Part shown: positions 51,819-60,625 of the stretch, piece after piece
Layout: each line of letters opens with the position of its first letter
Position numbering within the stretch: the stretch's first letter is position 1
The notes under the pieces: generated by a model
The model's database searches: none
What the model was told of the DNA's origin: nothing
The model's input: the letters and a program-made list of their open reading frames with translations, nothing else
Translations under genes and position numbers: made by a program
NCBI RefSeq assembly: GCF_000423665.1
Contig: NZ_KE384070.1
Location: 594,297 to 658,296, forward strand
DNA: 64,000 nt
From: Solirubrobacter soli DSM 22325
GTDB lineage: Bacteria > Actinomycetota > Thermoleophilia > Solirubrobacterales > Solirubrobacteraceae
Direction of reading: 5' to 3'

Positions 51819-52609
51819 CCGCCACCGCGGCCGGGTTCGCCTTGGCGGTCGCGGCCGGCTGCTGCTTCGACGGCGCCGTCGCGATCCAGGCGTCCGAGGC
51901 GCGCGCGCAGCACGACAGCTCGCCCGCCGCGATGCTCGGTCTGCTGCGCCGCCCGCGCTGGCTGGCCGGCAGCGCGCTGGCGATCGCGGGCTGGCCGCTG
52001 CAGATCGCCGCGCTGGCGCTCGCTCCGCTGGCGATCGTGCAACCGGCGCTGGCCGGCGGCCTGGTGCTGTTGCTGGTGCTCGGCGTCCGCATGCTCGGCG
52101 AGCCCGTGCGGATCTTCGACTTCGCGGCGACGGCGGGGGTCGCGACGGGGCTCGCGCTGCTGGTCTGGGGCGCCGGCGCCGACCATCCCGCGCACACCCG
52201 GCCGGCGGCGATCGCGATCGCGGTGCTCGGCGCGGTCGCGGTGCTCCCGTGGCTCCTGCCGAGGCTGCCCGGCGAGGTGCTGATCGCGTGCGCCGGGGCC
52301 GGGTATGCGGCGTCCGCGGTCGGCACCAAGCTGCTGGACGACGTCGGCCTGCTCTGGGGACTGCCGACCGCGGCGGTCGCGGGGCTCGCGCTGCTGGACG
52401 AGATGCTCGCCCTGCGGGTGCGTGGGGCGGCGCGGGTCGCCGCGGGCGCCTTCGCGTTCCAGACGGCGATCCCGGTCCTGCTCGAGCCCGTGCTCACCGG
52501 CGTCGGGTGGCATCGGCCGGCGGCGGCCGTCGTCGGGCTGGTGCTGGTGGTCGCCGCGGGGCTCGTGCTCGGCACCGCCACGGCGGCCGCGCGGGTCATC
52601 GAGCACTGA
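51809..52609 (+). CDS. DMT/EamA-like membrane transporter
   Basis: 266-aa integral membrane protein with about nine hydrophobic helices arranged in two halves, as in the drug/metabolite transporter superfamily (NIPA/EamA-like). GTG 51809 starts inside the divergent deacetylase gene. No ligand motif is visible; a sugar-nucleotide or lipid-linked intermediate is plausible from the neighbours. The 3' end overlaps the convergent glycosyltransferase by 14 bp. Confidence 0.8.
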   Translation: MSASATAAGFALAVAAGCCFDGAVAIQASEARAQHDSSPAAMLGLLRRPRWLAGSALAIAGWPLQIAALALAPLAIVQPALAGGLVLLLVLGVRMLGEPVRIFDFAATAGVATGLALLVWGAGADHPAHTRPAAIAIAVLGAVAVLPWLLPRLPGEVLIACAGAGYAASAVGTKLLDDVGLLWGLPTAAVAGLALLDEMLALRVRGAARVAAGAFAFQTAIPVLLEPVLTGVGWHRPAAAVVGLVLVVAAGLVLGTATAAARVIEH

Positions 52610-53663
52610 CCAGCTCGAGCACCGCGTCCGCGGCGGACTGACGGCCGGCGATGCCGAGTGGCGTCGGCGGTCCCGCGGCCAGCGCGCGCTCGATCTCCCC
52701 CTCGAGCGCTTTCGGCCCGGCCGCGACGGCGGCGATCCCGTGGCGGCGATAGGCCGCGTTGTTGGCGCGGATGTGCCCGACGCCCCAGCCGTAGGAGATG
52801 ACACGGGTTCCGCACACCTGCGCCTCGAAGACGGTCAGGCCGGCCGTCGAATGCACGAGGACGTCGGCCGCCGCCAGCCATTCGCACATCCGGTCCGTGA
52901 ACGCCAGCGCCCGCACGCCCGCGCGCTGCAACCGCGCGCGCAGCGTGGCGTTGGTCCCGCACAGGCACACGGCCTGCGCGCCGGCGCGTCGTGCCACGCG
53001 CGCCGCTCCCTCGACATCCCCGACGCCCCAGCCGCCGCCGGAGATGACGACGACCGGTCCGCCATTGAGCCCGAGCACCGCGCGTGCCGCGGTTCGGCTC
53101 GGGGGCCGCTCGAAGGCCGGCCGGGAGAAGCCGCGCACCGGCCGGACGTCGCCACCCGCGCCGGTGATCGCCACGACGTCCGCGCGGGATTCGGCGTGGA
53201 CGATCAGGTGCTGATCGACGCCGGGATGCGCCCAGTAGCGCAGCCCGGCGAGGTCGGTGATCGCCGCGGCGCACGGGACCGTCAGGCGTCCCGCGCGGCG
53301 CAGGCCGCCGAGCACCTCGGTCGTCCCTGGGTAGGTCGAGACGACGACGTCCGGCTGGAGGCGTTCGATCAGCCGCAACAGCGGCGGGCCGCCGACGGCC
53401 CCGAGCAGGCGGGTCGCGAGCGTCCGCGTCGGCGCGAACGTCTGCACGAGCCAGTACTCGGCGTCGAAGACCAACGGTGCCCGGCGCAGGATCGTCTCCA
53501 TCCCGTCGCGCCCCAGCGCCTGCGGGATCCGCCCCATCGCGCGCAGGCCGTCCACCACGAGCGTCTCGGCTCCCCGCTCGCGCAACGCGCCCGCCAGCAG
53601 CTCGGCGGGAAGATCGTGGCCGGCGCCGATGTCAGCCGACAGGATCAGCGCACGCGTGGCCAT
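52596..53663 (-). CDS. MurG/MGDG-synthase-like glycosyltransferase (GT28 type)
   Basis: 355-aa GT-B glycosyltransferase. The N-terminal ILSADIGAGHDLPAELLAGAL is the motif of diacylglycerol glucosyl/galactosyltransferases, and the C-terminal nucleotide-sugar region has HSTAGLTVFEAQVCGTRVI. It would glycosylate a lipid acceptor at the membrane. ATG 53663 was chosen (MATRALILSADIG); a start 33 nt upstream is possible but adds non-family residues. It overlaps the transporter gene tail to tail. Confidence 0.88.
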   Translation of the reverse strand: MATRALILSADIGAGHDLPAELLAGALRERGAETLVVDGLRAMGRIPQALGRDGMETILRRAPLVFDAEYWLVQTFAPTRTLATRLLGAVGGPPLLRLIERLQPDVVVSTYPGTTEVLGGLRRAGRLTVPCAAAITDLAGLRYWAHPGVDQHLIVHAESRADVVAITGAGGDVRPVRGFSRPAFERPPSRTAARAVLGLNGGPVVVISGGGWGVGDVEGAARVARRAGAQAVCLCGTNATLRARLQRAGVRALAFTDRMCEWLAAADVLVHSTAGLTVFEAQVCGTRVISYGWGVGHIRANNAAYRRHGIAAVAAGPKALEGEIERALAAGPPTPLGIAGRQSAADAVLELVSAR

Positions 53664-53705
53664 GACAGCAGACTGCAACGCGGTGCCTGACCGCAACCTG
53701 AACGG

Positions 53706-54347
53706 CTAACGGCGTTCCCAGCGGCGCCGGTGCTCTTCGTCGGTCGGCGGCGTGCCGGGCAGGGGGGTGCCGTCGGGGCGGATGGCGCTCAGGTGCAGCG
53801 CCAGGTACCGGCGGCGCAGCGCGTGGTTGCGCTCCGGGTCGCCGAGCCGGATCGCCGCGAGCTGTTCGAAGATCATCGGGATGTCGTTGAGGTCGAGGTC
53901 CGCTCGCACCGCTCCGGCCGCGCGGGCGCGTGCGAGCACCTCCCCGTTCAGCGCGTGCGCGTGCGTCGCGAGCTCGTACAGCTCCATGGTCGTCGGGAAG
54001 GTGCCGGCCAGCTTGACGGTGAGCGAGTGGACATCCGCGTCGACGATCCCCGTGATGAAGACGTCGAGGCACTCGTCGGCCGGCACGCCCTGGTCCAGCG
54101 CGTGCTCGGCGACCGCGATGAAGCGGTGAAGGCCATCGGCGCAGAGCGTCTGCAGGAGCTGGTCCTTGCCGGCATAGCGCCGATACAGCGCGCCGACCCC
54201 GACGCCGGCGTGCTTCGCCACCGCGGCGATCGGCGCCGACGGATCGGCGAGGAAGACCGCTCGCGCGGAGGCGAGGATCCGCTCGTCGTTGCGGGCCGCC
54301 TCCGCTCGGCGTCCGCTCATGGGTGCGTCCGGGCTCAAGCGAGCCAT
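53706..54347 (-). CDS. TetR-family repressor
   Basis: 213-aa TetR regulator. The helix-turn-helix is IAAVAKHAGVGVGALYRRYA with the typical KDQLLQTL following, and the C-terminal helical ligand domain runs to residue about 190. ATG 54347 lies just before two palindromic sites; ATG 54320 (MSGRRAEAARNDER) is an alternative that removes nine residues. It is divergent from epoxide hydrolase EH2 across 75 bp, the classic layout for repression of a neighbour and of itself. Its ligand may be an epoxide or aromatic compound. Confidence 0.92.
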   Translation of the reverse strand: MARLSPDAPMSGRRAEAARNDERILASARAVFLADPSAPIAAVAKHAGVGVGALYRRYAGKDQLLQTLCADGLHRFIAVAEHALDQGVPADECLDVFITGIVDADVHSLTVKLAGTFPTTMELYELATHAHALNGEVLARARAAGAVRADLDLNDIPMIFEQLAAIRLGDPERNHALRRRYLALHLSAIRPDGTPLPGTPPTDEEHRRRWERR

Positions 54348-54352
54348 TGTGT

Positions 54353-54369
54353 CGGAACGGATCGTTCCG
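54353..54369. promoter_or_regulatory. TetR operator site 1
   Basis: Perfect inverted repeat CGGAACG-GAT-CGTTCCG, 6 bp beyond the TetR start codon. The same GGAAC/GTTCC core occurs in site 2, so both probably bind the TetR protein encoded alongside. Confidence 0.7.
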
Positions 54370-54384
54370 GTACAGTGGCGTCGG

Positions 54385-54405
54385 AACGGAACATACTGTT
54401 CCGTT
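54385..54405. promoter_or_regulatory. TetR operator site 2
   Basis: Perfect inverted repeat AACGGAACA-TAC-TGTTCCGTT (9-bp arms), overlapping a TACTGT hexamer (54394-54399) that could be the -10 of EH2. It ends 17 bp before the EH2 ATG. Occupation would block EH2 transcription. Confidence 0.75.
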
Positions 54406-54422
54406 TTGACTGAGAGGAAGCG

Positions 54423-55550
54423 ATGCCGACCGCCGAGCTCACGCCGTTCCGCGCCGAGATCCCGCAGGCCGATCTCGATGACCTGCACCAGCGCCTCGCG
54501 CGGGTTCGCTGGCCGGACGAGCTGCCGGACGCGGGGTGGACGTACGGCGTGCCGCTCGACTACGTCCGCGAGCTCGTCGCCCACTGGCTCGACGGGTTCG
54601 ACTGGCGCGCCCAGGAGGCCCGGCTGAACGCGTTCGGTCAGTTCGTCACCGAGGTCGACGGGCAGCGCGTGCACTTCGTCCACCAGCGCTCACCGGAACC
54701 CGATGCGCTGCCACTGATCCTCAGCCACGGCTGGCCGATGAGCGTGTTCGAGTACCTGGATCTGATCGGCCCGCTCACGGACCCTCGCGCTCACGGGGGC
54801 GATCCCGCCGATGCGTTCCACGTCGTCGTGCCCTCGCTGCCTGGCATCGGCTTCTCAGGCCCCACGCGCGACGCGGGCTGGGACACGCGCCGAACCGCCC
54901 GCGCCTGGGCGCGGCTGATGGCCGACCTGGGGTACGAGCGCTACGGCGCGCACGGCAACGACGCCGGCTCGTTGATCTCCCCCGAGCTGGGCCGGCACGA
55001 CCCGGACCGGGTCGTCGGGGTCCACGTCACCCAGCTGTTCTCGTTCCCGTCCGGCGACCCGGCCGAGTTCGAGAACCTGACCGCCGAGGACCACGCCGCT
55101 CTGGCGTTCCTGCAGGCGTTCCAGGGGCGTGGCGGCCTCGCGTACAACGCCTACCAGTCCGCCCAGCCGCAGACCCTCGCGTACGCGCTGCAGGACTCGC
55201 CCGCCGGTTGGCTGGCATGGGTGACACAGCTGTTCGCCGAGGAGGTCGACCGCGACTACATCCTCACGAACGCGTCGCTGTACTGGCTGACGGGAACGGT
55301 CGGCTCATCGATCCGCCGATACCACGCCGACGCTCACACGACCGAGCCGCCGCCCACCGGGCCGACCACCGCTCCGACCGGGGTGGCCATCTTCGCCACC
55401 GACTTCCAATCGGTCCCCAGCTTCGCCAGACGCGACCACGGGAACATCGTGCGCTGGACGCACTACGACCGCGGCAGCCACTTCTCCCCGCACGACGCCC
55501 CCGACCTGCTGCTCGACGACATCCGCGCGTTCTACCGCGACCTGCGCTGA
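54423..55550 (+). CDS. Epoxide hydrolase, alpha/beta-hydrolase fold (EH2)
   Basis: 375-aa epoxide hydrolase of the same family as EH1. The EHN-type start is FRAEIPQADLDDLHQRLARV, the oxyanion motif HGWP (residues 102-105), the nucleophile D180 in GNDAG (EH1 has GGDWG), and a C-terminal His in DRGSHFSPHDAP. GAGAGGAAG lies 5 nt before the ATG. It is under a divergent TetR with two operators, so it is probably induced by its substrate. Its regulation differs from EH1, suggesting a separate role such as xenobiotic detoxification. Confidence 0.93.
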   Translation: MPTAELTPFRAEIPQADLDDLHQRLARVRWPDELPDAGWTYGVPLDYVRELVAHWLDGFDWRAQEARLNAFGQFVTEVDGQRVHFVHQRSPEPDALPLILSHGWPMSVFEYLDLIGPLTDPRAHGGDPADAFHVVVPSLPGIGFSGPTRDAGWDTRRTARAWARLMADLGYERYGAHGNDAGSLISPELGRHDPDRVVGVHVTQLFSFPSGDPAEFENLTAEDHAALAFLQAFQGRGGLAYNAYQSAQPQTLAYALQDSPAGWLAWVTQLFAEEVDRDYILTNASLYWLTGTVGSSIRRYHADAHTTEPPPTGPTTAPTGVAIFATDFQSVPSFARRDHGNIVRWTHYDRGSHFSPHDAPDLLLDDIRAFYRDLR

Positions 55551-55557
55551 CACGGGC

Positions 55558-58500
55558 TCAGGTGCAGGCCGGTGCGTAGGCGCGGTCCGGCAGCGCGGCC
55601 GCCCACTCGGCGCGGGTGAGCGGCCGCCCGGCCACGTCGCAGGCATGGCGTGCCCACGAGCTCGGGCGCATGTCCCAGCGGTACGCGCGTCCGGCGTCGG
55701 TGATGGCGAACAGGTACGTGCCGTCGGGCGTGAACTGGGGCAGCGCGTAGTGGTTCGGGATCGCGGGGAGCGGGGCCCCGAACGCCCGCTGGCTGCGCAG
55801 GTCCCAGAGCCGGATGCTCCCTTCCGGACCGCCGGTGGCGAGTGTCTCGCCGTCCGCGCTCGTCGACTGCCATTCCACGCGCCCGGCGTGTCCGGTGAAT
55901 CGGCGGCTGGCCGGCTTCCACGTCTTCGTCGACCACACCCTGGCCCAGCCCTTCCAGCTGCCGGCCACGACGAATCGGCCGTCGGGCGTGAAGCGCGCGA
56001 GGTCCGTCACGGTCTCGGTGTCCGGAAGCGACGCGAGAAGCCGGTGCGTGGCGGCGTCCACGATGACCACTCTCCCGGTGTCGTCCGGGCCGGCCGTGGT
56101 GATCGCGAGCGTGCGCCCGTCGGGGCTGAGCGAGACGTCGCTGACCGGGTAGCGCAGGGGAGGACTGACCGGACGGCCGGAGGGCATGGCCCAGAGGCGC
56201 ACGACGCCGCCGTCGGCGGCGGCCGTGACCATCAGACGTCCGTCGGCGCTGAAGCCTGGCGTGAACACGCGGCTCGCGGCGGCGCGGCGGCGAAGGATCA
56301 CCTGCCGGCGGTCGATGTCGACCACGTTGAAATAGCCGTCGTCCTCCCCGACGACGAGCAGTCTGCTGTGCGGCACGAACCCCATCCCGTCGGTGGGCCC
56401 GTCGCGCACCACTCGCATGGTGCCCATGAGCGCCAGCGTCCGGGCGTCGATCAGACTGACCGTGCCGTCGACGTGTCCTGCGGCGAGGACGTGGCCGTCC
56501 GGGGTCAGCGCGTAGCGGACCGACCCTCCCCCTGGGCCGAGGCTGAACGGCCGGCCGAGGCGGCGGGTGCCGGCGAGATCCCAGATGAGGACCTTGCCGT
56601 CGAGGGCGGAGCTGTAGAGCGTCCGGCCGTCGTGGGTGACCGCCAGGCCGGTGACCTGGCCGCTGTGGCCTTCCAGCGTCTCGCCGGCCTCGCCGTGCTT
56701 GACGTCCCACAGCATCACCCGGTCGTCCTGGCCGGCCGTGATCGCCGTGGCGCCGTCGGCGGTGAAGGTCGCCTCCACGACCGCGCCGTCGTGGCGTCCG
56801 GCGGCGGTGCGCACCTCGCCGGTGACCAGGTCCAGGAACCGCACCGAGCCGTCGTCGCCTCCGAGGAGCACCGTGCGATCGTCGGGGCTGAGCGCCGCGG
56901 TCTGCGCGCCGGGCGACAGGCGCTTGAGCGGGAGCAGGGTCCGCGCGTCGCGGATCACGGTGGATCCACCTTCGAACGTCGTGACGACGCGCCGGCCGTC
57001 CTTGGTGAGCATGACCGACCCGACACCCGGGCCGACGTGCCGGGCCGGGCCGAGCGGTTGGCCGGTGCGCGTGTCGAAGCGCTCGACGGCCGTGTCGACC
57101 TTCGCCGGGCGTCCGAGGGCGGCGTACAGCGTGCGCCCATCGGGCGAGAAGCGCAGCTGGTAGATGAACTCGTTGCCGATGGGCAGCGGCGCGAGCTCGC
57201 GATGGGTGTGCGCGTCGAGGATCTGCGGCTCACAGCCGCCGACGGCGAGCCGCGACCCGTCGGGGCTGAACCGCAGGTGGTCGAGCCTGATCTGCGCGAC
57301 GATGACGCACGGCTCCTGGCCTGGCACGGTGGCCGGCGGACCGATCGGGCGCCGCGTGTGCCGGTCGACGAAGCTCACCGTGCCGTCGTTGTCGATGAAC
57401 GCCACCGTGCGCTCGTCGGGGCTGATGTCGAGCGTCGTCAACTCGTCGCCGTCGCCGCGCAGGCCGCCGATCGCCGCCGGGCTCTTGAGCAGCGCCGCGA
57501 GCAGGTAGCCACGCGTCTGCAGCGAGTCGTCCAATGCCACACCCTGACGGGCGAGCAGGAGCGATCGGTCGAGGTCGTGCTCGGCGAGGGCCTGCGCCCC
57601 GAGGCGCTGGGCGTCGGCGGCCACCGCCTCGTCGCGGGCGTTGCCGCGCTGGTCGAGCGCGACCGCGCCGGCGATCACCGCGAAGACCAGCAGTGACATC
57701 ACGCCCGCGAGCACGAGCCGCAGCCGGCGTTGCGCCCGCTCGCTCGCGGCGCGGCCGGCGGCGAGGAACTCCCGCTCGGAGTCGTTGAGGTCGCTCGCGT
57801 GGGTGTCGGCCCATTCCACCGCCGCCGCGAGCCGGGCGCCCCGGTAGAGCTCGTTCGGGTCGCCGTTCCAATCGCGGGCGGCGTGGGTGATGTGCCGATG
57901 CAGCCGCCGCCCCTCGGCGTCCTCCTCCAGCCAGGCCCGCAGCCGCGGCCATTCGCGCAGCAGCGCCTCGTGGGCGACCTCGGCCTCGCCCTCGCCGACG
58001 GTGACGAGACGATCGCGGGCGAGGCCGGACAGCACCGCGCCGTCGCCCAGTTCGGCGAGCGGAACGCGCGTGCGCACGTCTCCGTCGCCGGCGAGCCGCA
58101 GCAGGATCCGGCGTGCCTCGGCGCGACCGTCCTCGTCGAGCCGGCCGTAGGCGAGCTCGGCCAGCCGCGCGACAGCGCCGCGCACGCCGTCGGTGCGCTC
58201 GTAGGCGTCCAGCGTCAGCCCTTGGTCCCAGAGCTCGAACAGCGCGGTCGAGAGCAACGGGAGCGCGCCCGGCTCGTGCTCGACATCGGCGACGAGGGCG
58301 TCGGCGAGCCCTGGCTCGATCGTCAGGCCGGCGTGGCGGGCGGGCAACTCGACCGCCCGCCGCAGCTCGTGGGGTTGCATCGGGCCCACGAGCACGTGGT
58401 TGGCGCCCAGTGCGCGTGCGAGCTCGGGGTACCGGGCGCACGCGCCGTAGAAGTCCGCGCGCAGCGCGACGACCACGGTCGTGGCCGGCCGGTCGAGGAG

Positions 58501-60174
58501 CGCGGCGATGAACGCCGCACGCTCGCGCTCGTCGCGGCACACGGTGAAGAGCTCCTCGAACTGGTCGACGGCCAGCAGGGTCCGGCCCGGTCCAGGCTCG
58601 GGGAGCGTGGGGTGCTCCCCGGGGCGGACGATCGCTCGCGCCCAGGTCGCGCTGCCCGGCAGTACGCCCGTGGCGATCGCGGCCAGCAGCCCGGCGCGCA
58701 TCGCCGACGACTTGCCGCTGCCCGACGGCCCGACGATCCCCAACAGCGGGGCGCCGGGCAGACGCGCCACCATCTCGGCCACCAGTCGCTCGCGGCCGAA
58801 GAACACGGCGGCGTCGTCGACGTCGAAGCACTCGAGCCCCTTGTACGGGCAGGCACCGGGGCCGAGGGACGGGGGCGGGCGAATCGCCTGAAGCTCGGCC
58901 ACGCGGGTGGTCAGATCGCCCGCGGCCCGCTGGAACTGGGCGCGTTCGGCCGAGGTGAGGGCGGCGGCGTCGGCGACGCGCGCCATCGCCCGCGAGCGAG
59001 CCCAATCGCGGGCGGCTTGGCGGATCAGCGCGGGCACGCCCCCGGTTGCGGCCACGATGCGCTCGACCGGCCCGTCGTCGCCGGCGTCGAAGCGGGCCAG
59101 CCCGGCGGCGTCGTCGGGCGCCAGCGGTCCCAGCGCGATGCGTTCGTCGGCCGGGATCCCGTCCGGCTCGAGGCTCGTGATCACGATCAGCGCCGGGTCG
59201 ATGCGCTTCGGCGGCGCGCGCGTGCCGTCGAGGACGAGCAGCGCGGGCCGGCCCGGCGTCAGCGCCTGGACGTCGCCCCAGCTGACCTCGCCGCCGTCGC
59301 GGCGGATCTCGTCGGCCAGGGCCAGCGTCAACCGGGTCTTGCCGATCCCCGGCTCACCGGTGATCAGCGCGGTCGCGCCGGCGCCTTCGCGTACCCGCGA
59401 CCACAACGAGCGCAGGCACTCGAGCTCGCGCTCGCGGCCGAACAGCGGGGTGCGGCCGGCACCGTCGAGCGGGGGATCGAGGACGGGGTCCTGCCGCAGG
59501 ATCGCCTCGTGCAGCCGGCGAAGCTCCGATCCCGGCTCGACGCCGATCTGCTCGATCAGCAGGCGTCGCGCCTCGCGGTAGGCCTCCAGCGCCTCGGCCT
59601 GGCGCCCACACCGGTACAAGGCGAGCACGCGCCGAGCGTGCAACGGCTCACGCAGCGGCTCGAGCGCGAGCAACCCGTCGATCTCCGCCAGCACCTCGCG
59701 CTGGCGGCCGGCGTCGAGGTCCTGATCGATCGCCACCTCCAACGCCGCCGTGTGCAGCTCGTCCAGGCGGCGGATCTCCGCCGCCGCGAACGGCTCGCCC
59801 GCAACATCGGAGAGCGGCGAGCCACGCCACAACCGCAACGCCTCGCGCGCCGCGCCCTGCGCGAGCAGCCGCTCGAATCGCGCGGCGTCCACGTCCTGGC
59901 GGGGGAGACACAGCTCATAGCCGCGGCCGTGGGTCGCGATGAGCTCCGGCTCGCCGAGCGCCTTGCGCAGATGCGAGACGTACAACTGGACGAGCTTGAG
60001 CGCGGAGGCGGGCGGGTCATCGCCCCACAACCCGTCGATCAACCGCTCCGCGCTGATCGTCGACCCGGCTTGCAGCGCCAGCATCGCCAACAGCGCTCGC
60101 TGCTTCGTAGCGCCGAGACCCACCGCACCGTCGTCGGAGATCGCCTCGACCGGTCCAAGCAGGTTTATGCGCAT
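55558..60174 (-). CDS. SARP/BTAD-AAA-WD40 giant regulator
   Basis: 1538-aa modular protein. A winged-helix OmpR-type DNA-binding domain (about 1-92) is followed by a BTAD domain (about 95-235). The first ATPase has P-loop GEPGIGKT (273-280), the second P-loop GPSGSGKS (482-489) with LLAVDQFEELF as Walker B, and a single membrane helix spans about 819-841. A long C-terminal array of WD40 repeats runs from about 865 to the end. SARP proteins activate secondary-metabolite or stress genes; the WD40 half is a protein-binding sensor, placed beyond a membrane helix. ATG 60174 follows the TPR gene by 5 bp. Its 3' end faces EH2 with a 7-bp gap. Confidence 0.92.
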   Translation of the reverse strand: MRINLLGPVEAISDDGAVGLGATKQRALLAMLALQAGSTISAERLIDGLWGDDPPASALKLVQLYVSHLRKALGEPELIATHGRGYELCLPRQDVDAARFERLLAQGAAREALRLWRGSPLSDVAGEPFAAAEIRRLDELHTAALEVAIDQDLDAGRQREVLAEIDGLLALEPLREPLHARRVLALYRCGRQAEALEAYREARRLLIEQIGVEPGSELRRLHEAILRQDPVLDPPLDGAGRTPLFGRERELECLRSLWSRVREGAGATALITGEPGIGKTRLTLALADEIRRDGGEVSWGDVQALTPGRPALLVLDGTRAPPKRIDPALIVITSLEPDGIPADERIALGPLAPDDAAGLARFDAGDDGPVERIVAATGGVPALIRQAARDWARSRAMARVADAAALTSAERAQFQRAAGDLTTRVAELQAIRPPPSLGPGACPYKGLECFDVDDAAVFFGRERLVAEMVARLPGAPLLGIVGPSGSGKSSAMRAGLLAAIATGVLPGSATWARAIVRPGEHPTLPEPGPGRTLLAVDQFEELFTVCRDERERAAFIAALLDRPATTVVVALRADFYGACARYPELARALGANHVLVGPMQPHELRRAVELPARHAGLTIEPGLADALVADVEHEPGALPLLSTALFELWDQGLTLDAYERTDGVRGAVARLAELAYGRLDEDGRAEARRILLRLAGDGDVRTRVPLAELGDGAVLSGLARDRLVTVGEGEAEVAHEALLREWPRLRAWLEEDAEGRRLHRHITHAARDWNGDPNELYRGARLAAAVEWADTHASDLNDSEREFLAAGRAASERAQRRLRLVLAGVMSLLVFAVIAGAVALDQRGNARDEAVAADAQRLGAQALAEHDLDRSLLLARQGVALDDSLQTRGYLLAALLKSPAAIGGLRGDGDELTTLDISPDERTVAFIDNDGTVSFVDRHTRRPIGPPATVPGQEPCVIVAQIRLDHLRFSPDGSRLAVGGCEPQILDAHTHRELAPLPIGNEFIYQLRFSPDGRTLYAALGRPAKVDTAVERFDTRTGQPLGPARHVGPGVGSVMLTKDGRRVVTTFEGGSTVIRDARTLLPLKRLSPGAQTAALSPDDRTVLLGGDDGSVRFLDLVTGEVRTAAGRHDGAVVEATFTADGATAITAGQDDRVMLWDVKHGEAGETLEGHSGQVTGLAVTHDGRTLYSSALDGKVLIWDLAGTRRLGRPFSLGPGGGSVRYALTPDGHVLAAGHVDGTVSLIDARTLALMGTMRVVRDGPTDGMGFVPHSRLLVVGEDDGYFNVVDIDRRQVILRRRAAASRVFTPGFSADGRLMVTAAADGGVVRLWAMPSGRPVSPPLRYPVSDVSLSPDGRTLAITTAGPDDTGRVVIVDAATHRLLASLPDTETVTDLARFTPDGRFVVAGSWKGWARVWSTKTWKPASRRFTGHAGRVEWQSTSADGETLATGGPEGSIRLWDLRSQRAFGAPLPAIPNHYALPQFTPDGTYLFAITDAGRAYRWDMRPSSWARHACDVAGRPLTRAEWAAALPDRAYAPACT

Positions 60175-60179
60175 GCGGG

Positions 60180-60515
60180 CTATCCGCGTCGATCTTCGCA
60201 CCCTCGCAGCGTGCGCGCCAGCGTCGTGGCGGTACGCCTCACCTCCGCGTGCTCGGCGCCCAGCACACGGCGGCGGATCGTCAGCGCGCGAGCCAGCAGC
60301 TCGGCCGCGCCAGAGGTGTCACCGCCGCGCGACGCGATCGACGCGAGCCGGTCCAGGACCCACACCACGTCGTAGTGCTCAGGGCCGAGCACCCGCTCGA
60401 GCGTCGCCAACACCTCGACGAGGACGGCCCACGCATCGCGATCGTGTCCGCGCGCCTCGAGGATCGCCGCCAGCGCGACGCGGTCCGCCGCTGTCTCGAG
60501 CTCGCCCGAGTTCAT
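60180..60515 (-). CDS. Small TPR-type protein upstream of the SARP gene
   Basis: 111-aa helical protein with two to three tetratricopeptide-like units (AAILEARGHDRDAWAVLVEV, then VLDRLASIASRGGDTSGAAE). Such short repeats usually bind other proteins. It is separated from the SARP start by 5 bp and surely co-transcribed, so it may be a partner or a split-off N-terminal part of that regulator. ATG 60515 faces the haloperoxidase gene across a region with a nested palindrome. Confidence 0.8.
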   Translation of the reverse strand: MNSGELETAADRVALAAILEARGHDRDAWAVLVEVLATLERVLGPEHYDVVWVLDRLASIASRGGDTSGAAELLARALTIRRRVLGAEHAEVRRTATTLARTLRGCEDRRG

Positions 60516-60535
60516 CCCTGAACCCTGCGGCCGAG

Positions 60536-60582
60536 CGGTCGAGTCCTGGTAGAGGCCGCCGTCCTCTACCGAACCTCGACCG
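60536..60582. promoter_or_regulatory. 47-bp nested dyad between SARP unit and haloperoxidase
   Basis: Outer arms CGGTCGAG (60536-60543) and CTCGACCG (60575-60582) and inner arms GGTAGAGG (60548-60555) and CCTCTACC (60563-60570) are all perfect and share one centre at 60559, with equal 4-bp spacers between outer and inner arms. It lies in the 110-bp divergent gap. Such symmetry points to a dimer or tetramer binding site controlling both directions. Confidence 0.65.
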
Positions 60583-60625
60583 GCGTGCGCGACCGTCGGC
60601 CGGCAAGCGACCGATCGGAGGATCG

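Noticed and set aside
57230..59005. A 591-codon open frame on the minus strand inside the SARP-WD40 gene
   Set aside because: It is the wrong frame of the same strand as the 1538-aa protein and contains only Arg/Ala/Gly-rich sequence.
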